A stretch of 64,000 nt of DNA from assembly GCF_000819565.1 (NCBI RefSeq), contig NZ_CP004393.1:186001-250000 (forward strand). Direction: 5' to 3'. The DNA comes from Celeribacter indicus (lineage in GTDB: Bacteria > Pseudomonadota > Alphaproteobacteria > Rhodobacterales > Rhodobacteraceae). Position 1 is the first letter of the stretch, and each line of letters begins with the position of its first letter. Both the position numbers and the translations under genes were made by a program. This document shows positions 19,016 to 31,403 of this stretch, in pieces. The notes below the pieces were generated by a model, which made no database searches, was not told where the DNA came from, and saw only the letters and a program-made list of their open reading frames with translations.

Positions 19016-19683
19016 CACGCACCGGTGGCGACGAGCTGCCAGTTCGGGTCGTTCGTCCCGACCATGCGGGCGAAGGTCCAGATATCCTTCTGGCGCTTGA
19101 TCTCGTTGGGATCTCCCTCGACGATCGCCCCGTCGGAATTGCGCACGACCGAGGTCGTCTCCCCAACGAAACGAACCTTGATCTCCGCCTCATCGCTCGC
19201 GCGGTCGAAATCGGCGTCGATGATCTGGATCTCCCGCATGCCGATGAACTGGCTGTCGATGGTCAGACCCGCCTCCTGACGCTGGGCGACGACCTCCGCG
19301 AAAGCGTCGTAGACATCGTCGGACAGGAAATCGCGCACACTGTCGAGATTGTCATGTTCGAAGGCCATGAGGATCATTTCATAGGCACCCCGTGCGCCCG
19401 ACAGAAATTCGGTCACTGAAAAACCCGGTTCGACGCGTTTGATCGCCGCGAGGTTCTCCGCGGCGCGGGTGCCCGGTTCGACATTGTCGATGATGTCGTG
19501 ATCGGCGCCGCCCTCGATCACCTCGAAGTCGCGCCGCGCCCGGTTCGGCTCCGGCACCTGGTCTGACACCTCCACCCGCGGCTTCTCGAATCCTTCACGG
19601 GTTCCGAGAACGCTGCGCAGGCGCAGGATCAGAAAAATGGCGATCCCGGCAAGGACCAGAATGGAAAGAAGGGAATTACCCAT
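19015..19683 (-). CDS. Tim44/TimA-like inner-membrane protein
   Basis: A 222-residue protein with one N-terminal membrane helix (SLLSILVLAGIAIFLILRL), a charged linker, and a C-terminal Tim44-like domain (about residues 80-220; LSGARGAYEMILMAFEHDN near its start). The domain resembles that of mitochondrial Tim44. In bacteria the function is poorly defined; membrane-associated protein handling is suspected. It heads the operon with mltA and smr and is divergent from fxsA and secB, both also envelope-protein genes. Confidence 0.8.
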   Translation of the reverse strand: MGNSLLSILVLAGIAIFLILRLRSVLGTREGFEKPRVEVSDQVPEPNRARRDFEVIEGGADHDIIDNVEPGTRAAENLAAIKRVEPGFSVTEFLSGARGAYEMILMAFEHDNLDSVRDFLSDDVYDAFAEVVAQRQEAGLTIDSQFIGMREIQIIDADFDRASDEAEIKVRFVGETTSVVRNSDGAIVEGDPNEIKRQKDIWTFARMVGTNDPNWQLVATGA

Positions 19684-19790
19684 CGGCGCTTCGTCTCCGT
19701 GGAACGTGGCAAAAGCTGTTTCGCGTTCTTATGTAGGTGACCGTGGTCGCCAAGTCTACCAGCGCGGCCGTAAAGAAAACAGGAGATCCC

Positions 19791-20294
19791 ATGTGGCTTT
19801 TCGCACTCTTCGTCGCGGTTCCGATCATCGAGATCGCGCTGTTCATACAGGTGGGCGGGCTGATCGGGTTGTGGCCGACGCTCGCGATCGTGATCGTGAC
19901 GGCGTTTCTCGGAACCTGGCTCGTGCGACAACAGGGCGCGCTCGCGCTCTCGCAACTGCGCCGGTCGCTCAATGAACTGAACGATCCGAGCGAACCGCTC
20001 GCCCATGGCGCGATGATCCTGTTCTCGGGTGCGCTCCTTCTGACACCGGGGTTCTTCACCGACAGCCTCGGGTTTCTCCTTCTTGTCCCGGCCTTTCGCA
20101 ATCTCGTCCTGCGCGAGCTGCGCAAGCGGGTGACGGTCGAGCGCTTCACCGTCGGAGGAGCCAGCGCACAGTATCGGCGTTCCGGTCCGTTCCCGGACGA
20201 GGCACAGGGGTCCAGCACCATCGAGGGCGAATGGGAAGAGGTCGATCCACAGCGGCCCGAAAATCCCGGCCAGTCAGGCTGGACTCGCCATTGA
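19791..20294 (+). CDS. fxsA: FxsA family membrane protein
   Basis: A 167-residue inner-membrane protein with the FxsA domain in the first about 120 residues: WLFALFVAVPIIEIALFIQV, then GLIGLWPTLAIVIVTAFLGT, then a third helix around GALLLTPGFFTDSLGFLLLV. The polar C-terminus ends EGEWEEVD. E. coli FxsA relieves F-plasmid exclusion of phage T7; its cellular function is unknown. The start was set at the ATG behind AGGAGATCCC. secB follows 57 bases later. Confidence 0.88.
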   Translation: MWLFALFVAVPIIEIALFIQVGGLIGLWPTLAIVIVTAFLGTWLVRQQGALALSQLRRSLNELNDPSEPLAHGAMILFSGALLLTPGFFTDSLGFLLLVPAFRNLVLRELRKRVTVERFTVGGASAQYRRSGPFPDEAQGSSTIEGEWEEVDPQRPENPGQSGWTRH

Positions 20295-20351
20295 GACGCT
20301 GCGGGCGGTCTGATACAAAGCCACGACTTCCAAATTTCAAGGACAGAACAG

Positions 20352-20861
20352 ATGGCCGAAAACGGCGAAACCCAGACCCCGCCCGACGCCACGGCACAGC
20401 CCGCGCCGGTGAAGATGCAGACTCTCGGCCAGTTCATCCGGGACATGTCTTTCGAAAACATCCTCGCCCAGAAGGGGCTCAAGGTCGAAGGACGCCCGAA
20501 CATCTCCGTCCAGGTCGCGCTCGACGCGAAGAAGCGCGACGACGCGAACCAGTTCGAGGTCGGCACGCGGGTGAAGGTGGAAAGCAAGACCGAGAGCGGG
20601 GATCAGACGATCTTCATCCTCGAACTGGACTATGTCGGTGTCTTCCATATCGAGAACGTGCCCGACGAACAGATGCACCCCTTCCTGATGATCGAATGCC
20701 CCCGGATGCTGTTCCCGTTCCTGCGCCGGGTCGTGCATGACATCACCCGCGACGGCGGTTTCCCGCCGCTCAACCTCGACAATATCGACTGGGTCCAGCT
20801 CTACCGTCAGGATCTGCTGCGCCGCGCCGAGGCGCAAAAGGCGACGGCAACCACGAACTGA
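20352..20861 (+). CDS. secB: Protein-export chaperone SecB
   Basis: A 169-residue SecB, full length. Conserved segments include GQFIRDMSFENILAQKGL, VDYV-like strands around LDYVGVFHI, and CPRMLFPFLRRVVHDITRDG, then GFPPLNLDNIDW. SecB tetramers keep precursors unfolded and hand them to SecA. AAGGA precedes the ATG at good spacing. The gene converges with dnaQ, leaving almost no intergenic space. Confidence 0.96.
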   Translation: MAENGETQTPPDATAQPAPVKMQTLGQFIRDMSFENILAQKGLKVEGRPNISVQVALDAKKRDDANQFEVGTRVKVESKTESGDQTIFILELDYVGVFHIENVPDEQMHPFLMIECPRMLFPFLRRVVHDITRDGGFPPLNLDNIDWVQLYRQDLLRRAEAQKATATTN

Positions 20862-20864
20862 GGC

Positions 20865-21611
20865 TCACGCTTCCGAATATTTCTTCCAGATTGCGCCGTC
20901 GCCCAAGGTCTCCACAAAAGCCGCATGGGCGGCGGCTTCTTCTTCCGTGATCCTTGGCGGCAGCGGTGCCGGCCGGCGTGTCGGCCGCCAGTTTTCAGCC
21001 GAAGCCGCGCTCGTGCCCGACGTGCCGCTTTTCACCGGCGCCAACACAAGATCGGGCTGCCGCCCGCCGATCAGCTCGAGATAGACCTCCGCGAGAATTT
21101 CGGAATCGAGCAGCGCCCCGTGCAAGGTGCGCGCGGAATTGTCGATGTTGAACCGCCGGCAAAGCGCATCCAGCGTCGCCGGCGATCCGGGAAATTTCTG
21201 CCGTGCCATGGCGAGCGTATCGACCGCGCGGACGAAGGGAATCTCTGGCAGGCCGATCCATTTCAATTCGGCATTGAGGAATTTCATGTCGAAGCTCGCG
21301 TTGTGGATGACGAGTTTCGAATCCGTGCCGATGAAATCGAGAAAGGCCTGTCCGACCGCCTTGAAGAAGGGCTTGTCCTTCAGGATCACCTCCCCCTCCC
21401 TCGGCGGGCGTGGATTTTGCAGCAGGTCGCAACCGATACCATGCACGCCGAAGGCCTCGTCCGGCATGAATCGGTCGGGATGGATATATTGGTGATAGGT
21501 CCGCCCCGTCGGCATGTGGTTCACCAGCTCGATCGCCCCGATCTCGACGAGGCGGTCGCCGCTGAACGGGTCGAAGCCGGTGGTTTCCGTATCGAGGACG
21601 ATCTCACGCAT
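20865..21611 (-). CDS. dnaQ: DNA polymerase III epsilon subunit (3'-5' exonuclease)
   Basis: A 248-residue DEDDh exonuclease. Exo I is [10 protein letters not shown] (D7, E9), Exo II is [12 protein letters not shown], and Exo III contains [15 protein letters not shown] with the catalytic histidine and aspartate. The C-terminal tail links to the polymerase alpha subunit. It proofreads during chromosome replication. AGGAG lies 11 bases before the ATG. It overlaps coaE by eight bases and is the last gene of the maf-aroE-coaE-dnaQ run. Confidence 0.95.
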   Translation of the reverse strand: MREIVLDTETTGFDPFSGDRLVEIGAIELVNHMPTGRTYHQYIHPDRFMPDEAFGVHGIGCDLLQNPRPPREGEVILKDKPFFKAVGQAFLDFIGTDSKLVIHNASFDMKFLNAELKWIGLPEIPFVRAVDTLAMARQKFPGSPATLDALCRRFNIDNSARTLHGALLDSEILAEVYLELIGGRQPDLVLAPVKSGTSGTSAASAENWRPTRRPAPLPPRITEEEAAAHAAFVETLGDGAIWKKYSEA

Positions 21612-22203
21612 CTTGCAATCTGCTCCTGATTTGTGAGAGCACATCCTGCACCTGTGCGTGCGCGGCTTCAAGAGACGAGGTCGTGATCACGAAATCCGCG
21701 CGCGCGCGCTTTTCCTCATCCGGCATCTGCCGTGCGAGAATGGCTTCGAACCGGGCGTCGGTCATGCCGGGACGGGCGAGCACGCGGGACCGCTGTGTCG
21801 CGGCATCCACGGACACGACCACGACAGCATCGACCGCTTTTTCTCCCCCGGTTTCGAACAGGAGCGGGATGTCCACCAGCACGACGGGTACCTCGGCGCG
21901 GGCGATGAACGCCCGCCGATCCGCGGCGACGAGCGGATGCACGATCTTCTCGATCTCCGCCAGGATACCGGGATCCGCGGCGATCAATTCCTTGAGACGC
22001 TCTTTCGACACCGTGTCCCGCTCAATCGCATCAGCAAAGCGCGCCGCGATCGGCGCCACGGCCGCACCCCCCGCATCATAAAGACGGGCCACCGCCGCAT
22101 CCGCATCCCAGACCGGCACACCTTCGTCGGCAAAGAACTGCGCCGTGGTGCTCTTGCCCATTCCGATGGAGCCGGTCAGGCCTATGACGAAGGGCCGGGT
22201 CAT
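21604..22203 (-). CDS. coaE: Dephospho-CoA kinase
   Basis: A 199-residue P-loop kinase with [17 protein letters not shown] at the N-terminus and [11 protein letters not shown] (substrate binding). [13 protein letters not shown] is the conserved middle segment. It phosphorylates the 3'-hydroxyl of dephospho-CoA, the last step of CoA synthesis. It overlaps both neighbours by a few bases (ATGA with aroE), so the set is one operon. Confidence 0.96.
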   Translation of the reverse strand: MTRPFVIGLTGSIGMGKSTTAQFFADEGVPVWDADAAVARLYDAGGAAVAPIAARFADAIERDTVSKERLKELIAADPGILAEIEKIVHPLVAADRRAFIARAEVPVVLVDIPLLFETGGEKAVDAVVVVSVDAATQRSRVLARPGMTDARFEAILARQMPDEEKRARADFVITTSSLEAAHAQVQDVLSQIRSRLQDA

Positions 22204-23030
22204 ACGCTCAGGATATGGTTGCGCGTCGCATCATCGACCGCCGGGCGCGTTCCGAACCACCGTTCGAACCCCGGCACGGCCTGGTGCAGCAACATGCCGA
22301 GCCCGTCCACCGTCTGACAGCCGACCTCCGCCGCCCGTTCCAGAAAAGCGGTGCGCAGCGGCGTATAGACGATGTCGGTCACCACCGCCTTCGCGCTCAG
22401 CCGCGCGAGCGACACGTTCAGTTCCGGCTGACCCACCATGCCGAGGGAGGTTGTGTTCACCACCGTGCGCGCGCCCTCCATCATGTCGCCGGCGTTGATC
22501 CATTCCGACACGGAGATCCGCGTCCCGAATTCCGCGCGGAGCACGTCCGAACGCGCACGCGTGCGGTTGGCGAGCCGGATCTCGGGCACGCCGACCTCGA
22601 GAAGCGAGGCGATCACGGCCCGCGCCGCACCACCCGCGCCGAGCACCACCGCGGGCCCCGCCTTCGGATCCCACTCGGCGCCGCTGCGCAGGTTTTCCAC
22701 GAACCCGTACCCGTCCGTGTTGTCCGCATGGAGCTTGCCGTCCGGCCGGAAGATCAACGTGTTCGCCGCCCCGATCAGCGCCGCGCGGTCGGTCACGATA
22801 TCGGCGAGGCCGAGGACGGATTCCTTGTGCGGGATCGTCACGTTCGCGCCGACGAAACCGAGCTTCGGCAGCATCCTGAGCGCTTCCGCGAGATCCGCCT
22901 GCGCGATCTCGAGCGGAACGTAATACCCGTCGATGCCGTAGCGCTTCAGCCAGTATCCGTGCAGCTTCGGCGACTTGCTGTGCCCCACCGGCGCACCGAT
23001 CACGCCTGCCAAAGGAATTTTCCCACTCAT
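22200..23030 (-). CDS. aroE: Shikimate dehydrogenase
   Basis: A 276-residue NADP-dependent shikimate dehydrogenase. Substrate-binding [10 protein letters not shown] is at about residues 17-26, NTDGYGF near 90, and the nucleotide-binding [10 protein letters not shown] near 132. It reduces 3-dehydroshikimate in aromatic amino acid synthesis. The ATG chosen overlaps the maf stop (ATGA) and gives the usual length. Confidence 0.96.
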   Translation of the reverse strand: MSGKIPLAGVIGAPVGHSKSPKLHGYWLKRYGIDGYYVPLEIAQADLAEALRMLPKLGFVGANVTIPHKESVLGLADIVTDRAALIGAANTLIFRPDGKLHADNTDGYGFVENLRSGAEWDPKAGPAVVLGAGGAARAVIASLLEVGVPEIRLANRTRARSDVLRAEFGTRISVSEWINAGDMMEGARTVVNTTSLGMVGQPELNVSLARLSAKAVVTDIVYTPLRTAFLERAAEVGCQTVDGLGMLLHQAVPGFERWFGTRPAVDDATRNHILSV

Positions 23031-23632
23031 GATGCTATCACCCCCCTCAGCGACAGATATGCCAGAAGCGGAAGCAGGGGCAAACCCAGGACCGTGAAGT
23101 AGTCGCCGTCGATGCGCGAAAACAGGCGCACGCCCTCTTCCTCGAGCTTGTAGCACCCGACTGCATCCCGGACACTGTCCCAGTTCCGCGCGAGATAGGC
23201 GTCGAGATAGGCATCGGATACATCGTTCATTTCGAGCCGGGCCTCCCCGACGTGGCGCCATTTCGGCTCCCCGTTCTCATAGAGGACAACCGCGGAAAGG
23301 AGCTTGTGGCGCTCGCCCCGCATCCGCGACAGAAGCGCGCGGGCTTCCTCCGGGCTCTCCGCCTTCGACACCAGCTCCCCCTCGAAGGAAAGCACCTGAT
23401 CGCAGCCGATCACCATCGCCTCCGGCCTCTTCAAGGAGACCTTGCGCGCCTTGCCCTCCGCAAGCGCGTCCGCGACCTCCCGCGGGCGCGCACCCTCGCC
23501 CAGAAGGGCACTCCTGACGCTCTCTTCGTCGATCCTAGCGACGCTCACCTCGAAGGGCACGCCCGCATTACGCAGGAGCTGCTGACGGATCTGCGAACCG
23601 GAAGCGAGGACAAGAACGGGCCGGCTGTTCAT
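23027..23632 (-). CDS. maf: Maf/Ham1-type nucleoside triphosphate pyrophosphatase
   Basis: A 201-residue Maf protein. [16 protein letters not shown] is the N-terminal motif, DEESVR and [17 protein letters not shown] follow, and [20 protein letters not shown] is the C-terminal active-site region. Family members hydrolyse non-canonical or modified nucleotides to monophosphates. The ribosome site upstream of the ATG is weak. It is the first gene left of the presumed origin, reading away from it. Confidence 0.92.
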   Translation of the reverse strand: MNSRPVLVLASGSQIRQQLLRNAGVPFEVSVARIDEESVRSALLGEGARPREVADALAEGKARKVSLKRPEAMVIGCDQVLSFEGELVSKAESPEEARALLSRMRGERHKLLSAVVLYENGEPKWRHVGEARLEMNDVSDAYLDAYLARNWDSVRDAVGCYKLEEEGVRLFSRIDGDYFTVLGLPLLPLLAYLSLRGVIAS

Positions 23633-24028
23633 GGTGCTGTTGAAAACTCCTGTGTGTTTCCGTTGATCTCCGGAGGGTGAACCGCACACCCCCTCCCGCC
23701 TTGGGATAACAGAGCGCTCCCACGGAAATCACCTGCCCTTTGTCCTCCGGGGAAAAGAAACCCGGACTGTGACGGGAAAGTACGCTTCTCCCGCGACACA
23801 GGGCGTCCGTCAACAGGTTCACCGGCGAGATGAAGATAATAAATTCATGTTTTTAAAGGGGAAAAATATATCATCCCCAAATGTGGACGAGATTCTTTCC
23901 AACTATCCACGCGGGAAAAGATCGTGGATAAGGCATTAATCCCCAGTTTCCACAGTCCCTACAAATACATCATCTTTTCTTTTCTTTTTTATCTTTTATG
24001 AAGGGGTCCAGTAACGACGAGGGCTCCG
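23633..24028. other. Putative chromosomal replication origin (oriC)
   Basis: A 396-base interval without a credible gene. Its right half (about 23825-24000) is strikingly AT-rich against GC-rich surroundings. DnaA-box-like nonamers, by hand comparison with TTATCCACA, are CGTGGATAA at 23923 (eight of nine on the reverse strand) and, with two mismatches each, CTATCCACG at 23903, TGTGGACGA at 23882, GTTTCCACA at 23946 and TTGGGATAA at 23701. A long T/C-rich tract ends it. Genes to the left read left and genes to the right read right, parAB and parS sites are close by, and the maf neighbourhood is where origins lie in several alphaproteobacteria. Not experimentally shown. Confidence 0.7.
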
Positions 24029-24481
24029 ATGGGCAATTTCCTGGCCGACGCATATCTTTGGACGAAATCTTTCCATGTGATCTCGATCGTCGCCTGGATG
24101 GCCGGGATCTTCTACCTCCCCCGCCTCTTCGTCCGGCACACGGAAAGCGTCGAAAAAGGCAGCGAAACCGACCTCCTGTTTCAGGACATGGAAAGGAAGC
24201 TGCTGAAACTCATCATGAATCCGGCGCTGATCTCCACCTGGATCTTCGGCCTCTGCCTTGTCTTCACGCCTGGCGTGGTCGACTGGAGCGCCGGCTGGAG
24301 CTGGATCAAGGCCGCTTCCGTGATCGCGATGACCTGGTTTCACATGTGGCTCGCCCTGCGCCGCAAGGATTTCGTGGAAGGGAAAAACACCCGCACCGGC
24401 CGCCAATATCGCATGATGAACGAATTTCCGACGCTTCTCCTGATCGTCATCGTGATCATGATTATCGCTAAACCTTTCTGA
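24029..24481 (+). CDS. hemJ: Protoporphyrinogen IX oxidase HemJ
   Basis: A 150-residue integral membrane protein with about four helices. The first helix carries the conserved histidine in SFHVISIVAWMAGIFYLPRL and a second histidine at RLFVRH; WFHMWLALRRKDF is another conserved segment. HemJ oxidises protoporphyrinogen IX to protoporphyrin IX, the penultimate haem step, in bacteria lacking HemG or HemY. hemH for the next step lies near the right end of the window. It is the first gene to the right of the presumed origin. Confidence 0.92.
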   Translation: MGNFLADAYLWTKSFHVISIVAWMAGIFYLPRLFVRHTESVEKGSETDLLFQDMERKLLKLIMNPALISTWIFGLCLVFTPGVVDWSAGWSWIKAASVIAMTWFHMWLALRRKDFVEGKNTRTGRQYRMMNEFPTLLLIVIVIMIIAKPF

Positions 24482-24487
24482 GAAAGA

Positions 24488-24516
24488 TTGACTCCGGGAG
24501 CTACCGCTCCTATCTA
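24488..24516 (+). promoter_or_regulatory. Candidate sigma-70 promoter of rho
   Basis: TTGACT, exactly 17 bases, then TATCTA, starting 7 bases after the hemJ stop. This predicts a leader of about 80 bases before rho, a plausible length for the autoregulated leaders known for rho genes. Confidence 0.5.
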
Positions 24517-24605
24517 GGCGCAAATCCCCGCCGTCCGGCCAGAGGGATTCTCCAGCGACATTTCACAGCCCGACCGCCTATCTCGCCGGTCACCACGGAT
24601 TTTCC

Positions 24606-25874
<1,269 letters not shown>

Positions 25875-25901
25875 TTTTCACATTATCAATAGGTTAAACC
25901 T

Positions 25902-27188
25902 GTGGATACGATCTACGCCCTGGCGTCCGCCCGCGGCAAGGCGGGTGTTGCAGTGGTCCGGATTTCCGGGCCGCTTGCGTTTTGGGCTGTTGAAATCCTG
26001 GCAGGCGACGTCCCCCCGGCGCGACGGGCCGCGCTTCGGCTCCTGAAGGATCGCGAGGGTGGTGTTCTTGACGAGGCGCTGGTGATCTGCTTCGAAAAAG
26101 GGGCGTCTTTCACGGGAGAAGAAAGCGCGGAGCTTCAACTCCATGGCTCCGTCGCCATCGTCAACGCGGTCCTGCGCACCCTGGCGAAGATTGATGGGCT
26201 TCGCATGGCCGATCCGGGAGAGTTCACCCGCCGCGCGCTTGAGAACGACCGTCTCGATCTTGCTCAGGTGGAGGGGCTTGCCGACCTCATCGAGGCGGAG
26301 ACGGAAGCGCAAAGGCGCCAGGCGCTGAGGGTGTTTTCCGGTGCCCTCGGTGAGAAGGTGGAGCGGTGGCGGCACGCGCTCGTTCGCTCTGCGGCCTTGC
26401 TCGAAGCCACGATAGATTTCGCGGATGAAGAGGTGCCGAGTGACGTCTCGCCAGAGGTGCTGGTACTGATCGCGGAAGTGATGATCGAATTGGAAACCGA
26501 ACTCGCGGGTGCGGCGATGTCCGAACGGATCCGCGATGGCTTCGAGGTCGCGATCGTTGGACCGCCAAACGCAGGAAAGTCTACGCTTTTGAATGCCTTG
26601 GCGGGGCGTGAAGCGGCAATCACCTCGGAAGTTGCGGGAACAACGCGCGACGTCATAGAGGTGCGGATGGAACTTGGTGGATTGCCGGTGACACTGCTTG
26701 ACACCGCCGGCCTGCGGGAGACCGAGGATGCGGTGGAGGCCATCGGCATCGAACGCGCCCGCAGTCGTGCGCAGCAGGCCGACCTCCGGGTCATCCTCCT
26801 GCCTCATGCCGGCGCTGTGCCGGAGATGCGGCCGGAACCTGACGACCTGGTTCTCGTCGGGAAGGATGACACCGGTCAGGATGATCTGTCGGTTTCCGGA
26901 AAAACGGGGCAGGGGATCGACCGGATGGTGAGTCATATCTCCGGGATTTTATCGTCGCGCGCCCTGTCCGCCTCGTCGGCCATCCGCGACCGCCACAAGA
27001 TCGCGATGAAGGAGGCAATGGCCTCTTTGGAATCGGCGCGAAATGAGGTATTGATCGGCGCGGACAGGACTGAGATCGCAGCGGAAGAGTTGCGAAAGGT
27101 GGTCCACAGCCTCAATTGCCTTGTTGGCCGGATAGATGTGGAAACGGTTCTGGGGGAAATCTTCTCCAGTTTCTGTATCGGAAAATGA
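25902..27188 (+). CDS. mnmE: tRNA uridine-5-carboxymethylaminomethyl modification GTPase MnmE
   Basis: A 428-residue GTPase starting at GTG. The N-terminal folate-binding domain opens [20 protein letters not shown]. The G domain has G1 [17 protein letters not shown]2 GTTRDVIEV and G3 DTAGLRE, and the C-terminus is the catalytic CIGK. With MnmG it makes cmnm5U34 in several tRNAs. The mnmG start follows the stop codon directly (TGAATG), so the pair is co-translated. Confidence 0.96.
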   Translation: MDTIYALASARGKAGVAVVRISGPLAFWAVEILAGDVPPARRAALRLLKDREGGVLDEALVICFEKGASFTGEESAELQLHGSVAIVNAVLRTLAKIDGLRMADPGEFTRRALENDRLDLAQVEGLADLIEAETEAQRRQALRVFSGALGEKVERWRHALVRSAALLEATIDFADEEVPSDVSPEVLVLIAEVMIELETELAGAAMSERIRDGFEVAIVGPPNAGKSTLLNALAGREAAITSEVAGTTRDVIEVRMELGGLPVTLLDTAGLRETEDAVEAIGIERARSRAQQADLRVILLPHAGAVPEMRPEPDDLVLVGKDDTGQDDLSVSGKTGQGIDRMVSHISGILSSRALSASSAIRDRHKIAMKEAMASLESARNEVLIGADRTEIAAEELRKVVHSLNCLVGRIDVETVLGEIFSSFCIGK

Positions 27189-29080
<1,892 letters not shown>

Positions 29081-29081
<1 letters not shown>

Positions 29082-29698
29082 TGATGCGCCCGCAGATTGC
29101 CGGCATGGATGTTTCACGTGAAACGTTGGAGCAGCTGGAGCAATACCACCGCTTGTTGCGAAAATGGACGCCAGCGATAAATCTCGTGGCGAAATCCACG
29201 ATGGAGGACGTATGGGACCGTCATTTCGTCGATTCTGCTCAGGTTTTCGGACTTGTGCCACGACACGAGGCGCTCTGGGTAGACTTGGGGAGCGGAGGCG
29301 GATTTCCCGGTCTTGTCTGCGCCGTTCTGGCCAGAGAACTTTCACCGGAGACGCGTTTCGTTCTCGTCGAATCGGATATGAGGAAGGCGACGTTTCTTCG
29401 CACCGTCGCCCGTGAATTGGCACTCGAAGCAGAGGTGATCTGCGATCGGGTGGAAAAAGTGCCGCCGCTTGGGGCGGAAATCCTGTCCGCCCGCGCCCTA
29501 GCGCCGCTGCCGAAACTTCTGGACTATGCCGCGCGTCATCTTGGGCCAGCGGGTATTGCGGTCTTTCTCAAAGGGGAAAGTTTCCGGGAGGAGATCTGCA
29601 AGGCGCAGGACGACTGGCGCTTCGCATATGAGGAAATCCGCAGCCAGACAGATGAGGCCGCCATGATTCTGCGCATTGGAGATATCGAACGTGTCTGA
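29081..29698 (+). CDS. rsmG: 16S rRNA (guanine(527)-N(7))-methyltransferase RsmG (GidB)
   Basis: A 205-residue SAM-dependent methyltransferase. The SAM loop is VDLGSGGGFPGLV, and ESDMRKATFLR and LSARALAPLPKLL are the family motifs. It methylates G527 of 16S rRNA; loss gives low-level streptomycin resistance. The start overlaps the mnmG stop by one base. Codons for MDVSRETL contain a second parS-like palindrome. Confidence 0.95.
29110..29125. other. parS site, one mismatch
   Basis: TGTTTCACGTGAAACG matches the canonical parS 16-mer except for the last base; the 14-bp core palindrome is intact. It lies within the first 15 codons of rsmG. Confidence 0.88.
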
Positions 29699-30491
29699 CC
29701 CCACCCGTCCGCCGAGTCCGAAAATCATTGCCGTCGCGAACCAGAAGGGCGGGGTGGGAAAGACCACGACCGCGATCAACCTTGCCGCCGCCTTGGTGGA
29801 AATCGGGGCACGCGTGCTCGTGGTGGATCTCGATCCACAGGGCAATGCGTCGACCGGCCTCGGGATCGACACCGAACATCGCGGCTACACGACCTACGAT
29901 CTCCTTCTCGGGGATGTGGATCTTCACGAGGTGATCCAGACCACGGATATCGAAGGGCTCTGGATCTCTCCCGCAACGATAGATCTGAGTTCGGCCGACC
30001 TGGAAATGGTGTCGAACGAAAAGCGCAGTTTCCTGCTCAGCGATGCGTTGCGCCAGCCGGCGATTGACGACTATCGCCTTGATTTCATCCTGATAGATTG
30101 CCCACCGTCGCTCAGCCTTCTTACCGTGAACGCCATGGTGGCGGCCGATTCCGTGCTGGTGCCGCTGCAAAGCGAGTTCTTCGCGCTCGAAGGCCTGTCG
30201 CAGCTCATGTTGACGGTCCGCGAGGTCCGGCAGAGTGCCAATCCAAAGCTCCGTATCGAAGGTGTGGTGTTGACGATGTATGATCAACGCAACAACCTCT
30301 CCCGGCAGGTCGAACTCGACGCGCGGGAGAATCTCGGGGATCTTGTGTTCGAGACGGTGATTCCCCGGAATGTGCGGGTAAGCGAGGCGCCGTCCTTTGC
30401 TCTGCCGGTGCTCCAATACGATCCGGTGTCGAAAGGCAGTATCGCGTATCGCACGCTGGCGAAGGAAGTCGCCGCCAAGAAAGGACTCTGA
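29691..30491 (+). CDS. parA: Chromosome partitioning ATPase ParA (Soj)
   Basis: A 266-residue deviant Walker ATPase with KGGVGKTTTAINLAAAL at the P-loop, DLDPQGNASTGLG (A' and switch I), and IDCPPSLSLLTVNAM (Walker B). It drives segregation of the ParB-parS complex. A GTG start eight bases before the rsmG stop, with GGAG upstream, is preferred over a start further inside rsmG. parB follows three bases after the stop. Confidence 0.95.
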   Translation: MSDPTRPPSPKIIAVANQKGGVGKTTTAINLAAALVEIGARVLVVDLDPQGNASTGLGIDTEHRGYTTYDLLLGDVDLHEVIQTTDIEGLWISPATIDLSSADLEMVSNEKRSFLLSDALRQPAIDDYRLDFILIDCPPSLSLLTVNAMVAADSVLVPLQSEFFALEGLSQLMLTVREVRQSANPKLRIEGVVLTMYDQRNNLSRQVELDARENLGDLVFETVIPRNVRVSEAPSFALPVLQYDPVSKGSIAYRTLAKEVAAKKGL

Positions 30492-30494
30492 ACG

Positions 30495-31403
30495 ATGGCC
30501 ATGCCGAGCAAACCGAAAAGCCGAGGGTTGGGGCGGGGACTGTCCGCCTTGATGGCGGATGTGACGCAGGAAAACGCGGCGGCCGAGGAGGCGGGAACGC
30601 CCCGTCGCCCGGACATGATGGTTCCGATCGAAAAGATCATCCCAAACCCAGATCAGCCTCGGCGCAGTTTCGATCCATCGGGACTTCAGGAACTTTCGGA
30701 TTCGATCCGGGAAAAAGGCGTGATTCAGCCGCTGATCGTGCGGGAAAGCCCGCGAGAGGCGGGAATCTATGAGATTGTCGCCGGCGAACGTCGCTGGCGG
30801 GCGTCGCAGATGGCGCGGCTGCATGAGCTTCCGGTGCTCGTGCGGGCCTATAGCGACACGGAAGTGCTTGAGGTTGCGATCATCGAGAACATCCAGCGTT
30901 CTGATCTGAACGCCATTGAGGAGGCTGCGGGCTACAAGCAGTTGATGGAAAGGTTCGGCCACACACAAGAGAAGCTCTCCGAAGCGCTCGGCAAGAGCCG
31001 AAGCCACATCGCCAACCTGATGCGGCTTCTTCAACTTCCGGAAGATGTCCAGGATTTCGTGGTGAATGGAGATCTGTCCGCCGGTCACGCGCGTGCCTTG
31101 GTGACGGCCGACAATCCCTCCGACCTGGCGCGGCAGATCATTCGTGGCAATCTCTCCGTCCGGGAAACCGAAAAGCTTGTAAGGGGCGAACGGGCTCCGA
31201 CACAACGCAAATCCGCGTCTTCCGGCACGTCCCAGGCGAAAGACGCTGACACCCGCGCATTGGAGGGCGATCTCTCCGCCACTCTGGGCATGAAGGTCGA
31301 AATCGACCACCGGGACGGTGCGGAAAACGGTCGGATCAGCATTTCCTACGGCACGCTGGACGAACTCGATTCGCTTTGCCAGCTCCTGTCGCGGGGTGTC
31401 TAG
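30495..31403 (+). CDS. parB: Chromosome partitioning protein ParB
   Basis: A 302-residue ParB/Spo0J. The N-terminus has GLGRGLSALMAD, which interacts with ParA. The ParB nuclease-like CTP-binding domain (about residues 35-130) contains the GERRWRA motif and ENIQRSDLNAIEEA. A helix-turn-helix that binds parS (EKLSEALGKSRSHIANLMRL) is near residues 158-178. The C-terminus dimerises. Cognate sites are present in mnmG and rsmG. The stop overlaps that of convergent hemW. Confidence 0.96.
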   Translation: MAMPSKPKSRGLGRGLSALMADVTQENAAAEEAGTPRRPDMMVPIEKIIPNPDQPRRSFDPSGLQELSDSIREKGVIQPLIVRESPREAGIYEIVAGERRWRASQMARLHELPVLVRAYSDTEVLEVAIIENIQRSDLNAIEEAAGYKQLMERFGHTQEKLSEALGKSRSHIANLMRLLQLPEDVQDFVVNGDLSAGHARALVTADNPSDLARQIIRGNLSVRETEKLVRGERAPTQRKSASSGTSQAKDADTRALEGDLSATLGMKVEIDHRDGAENGRISISYGTLDELDSLCQLLSRGV

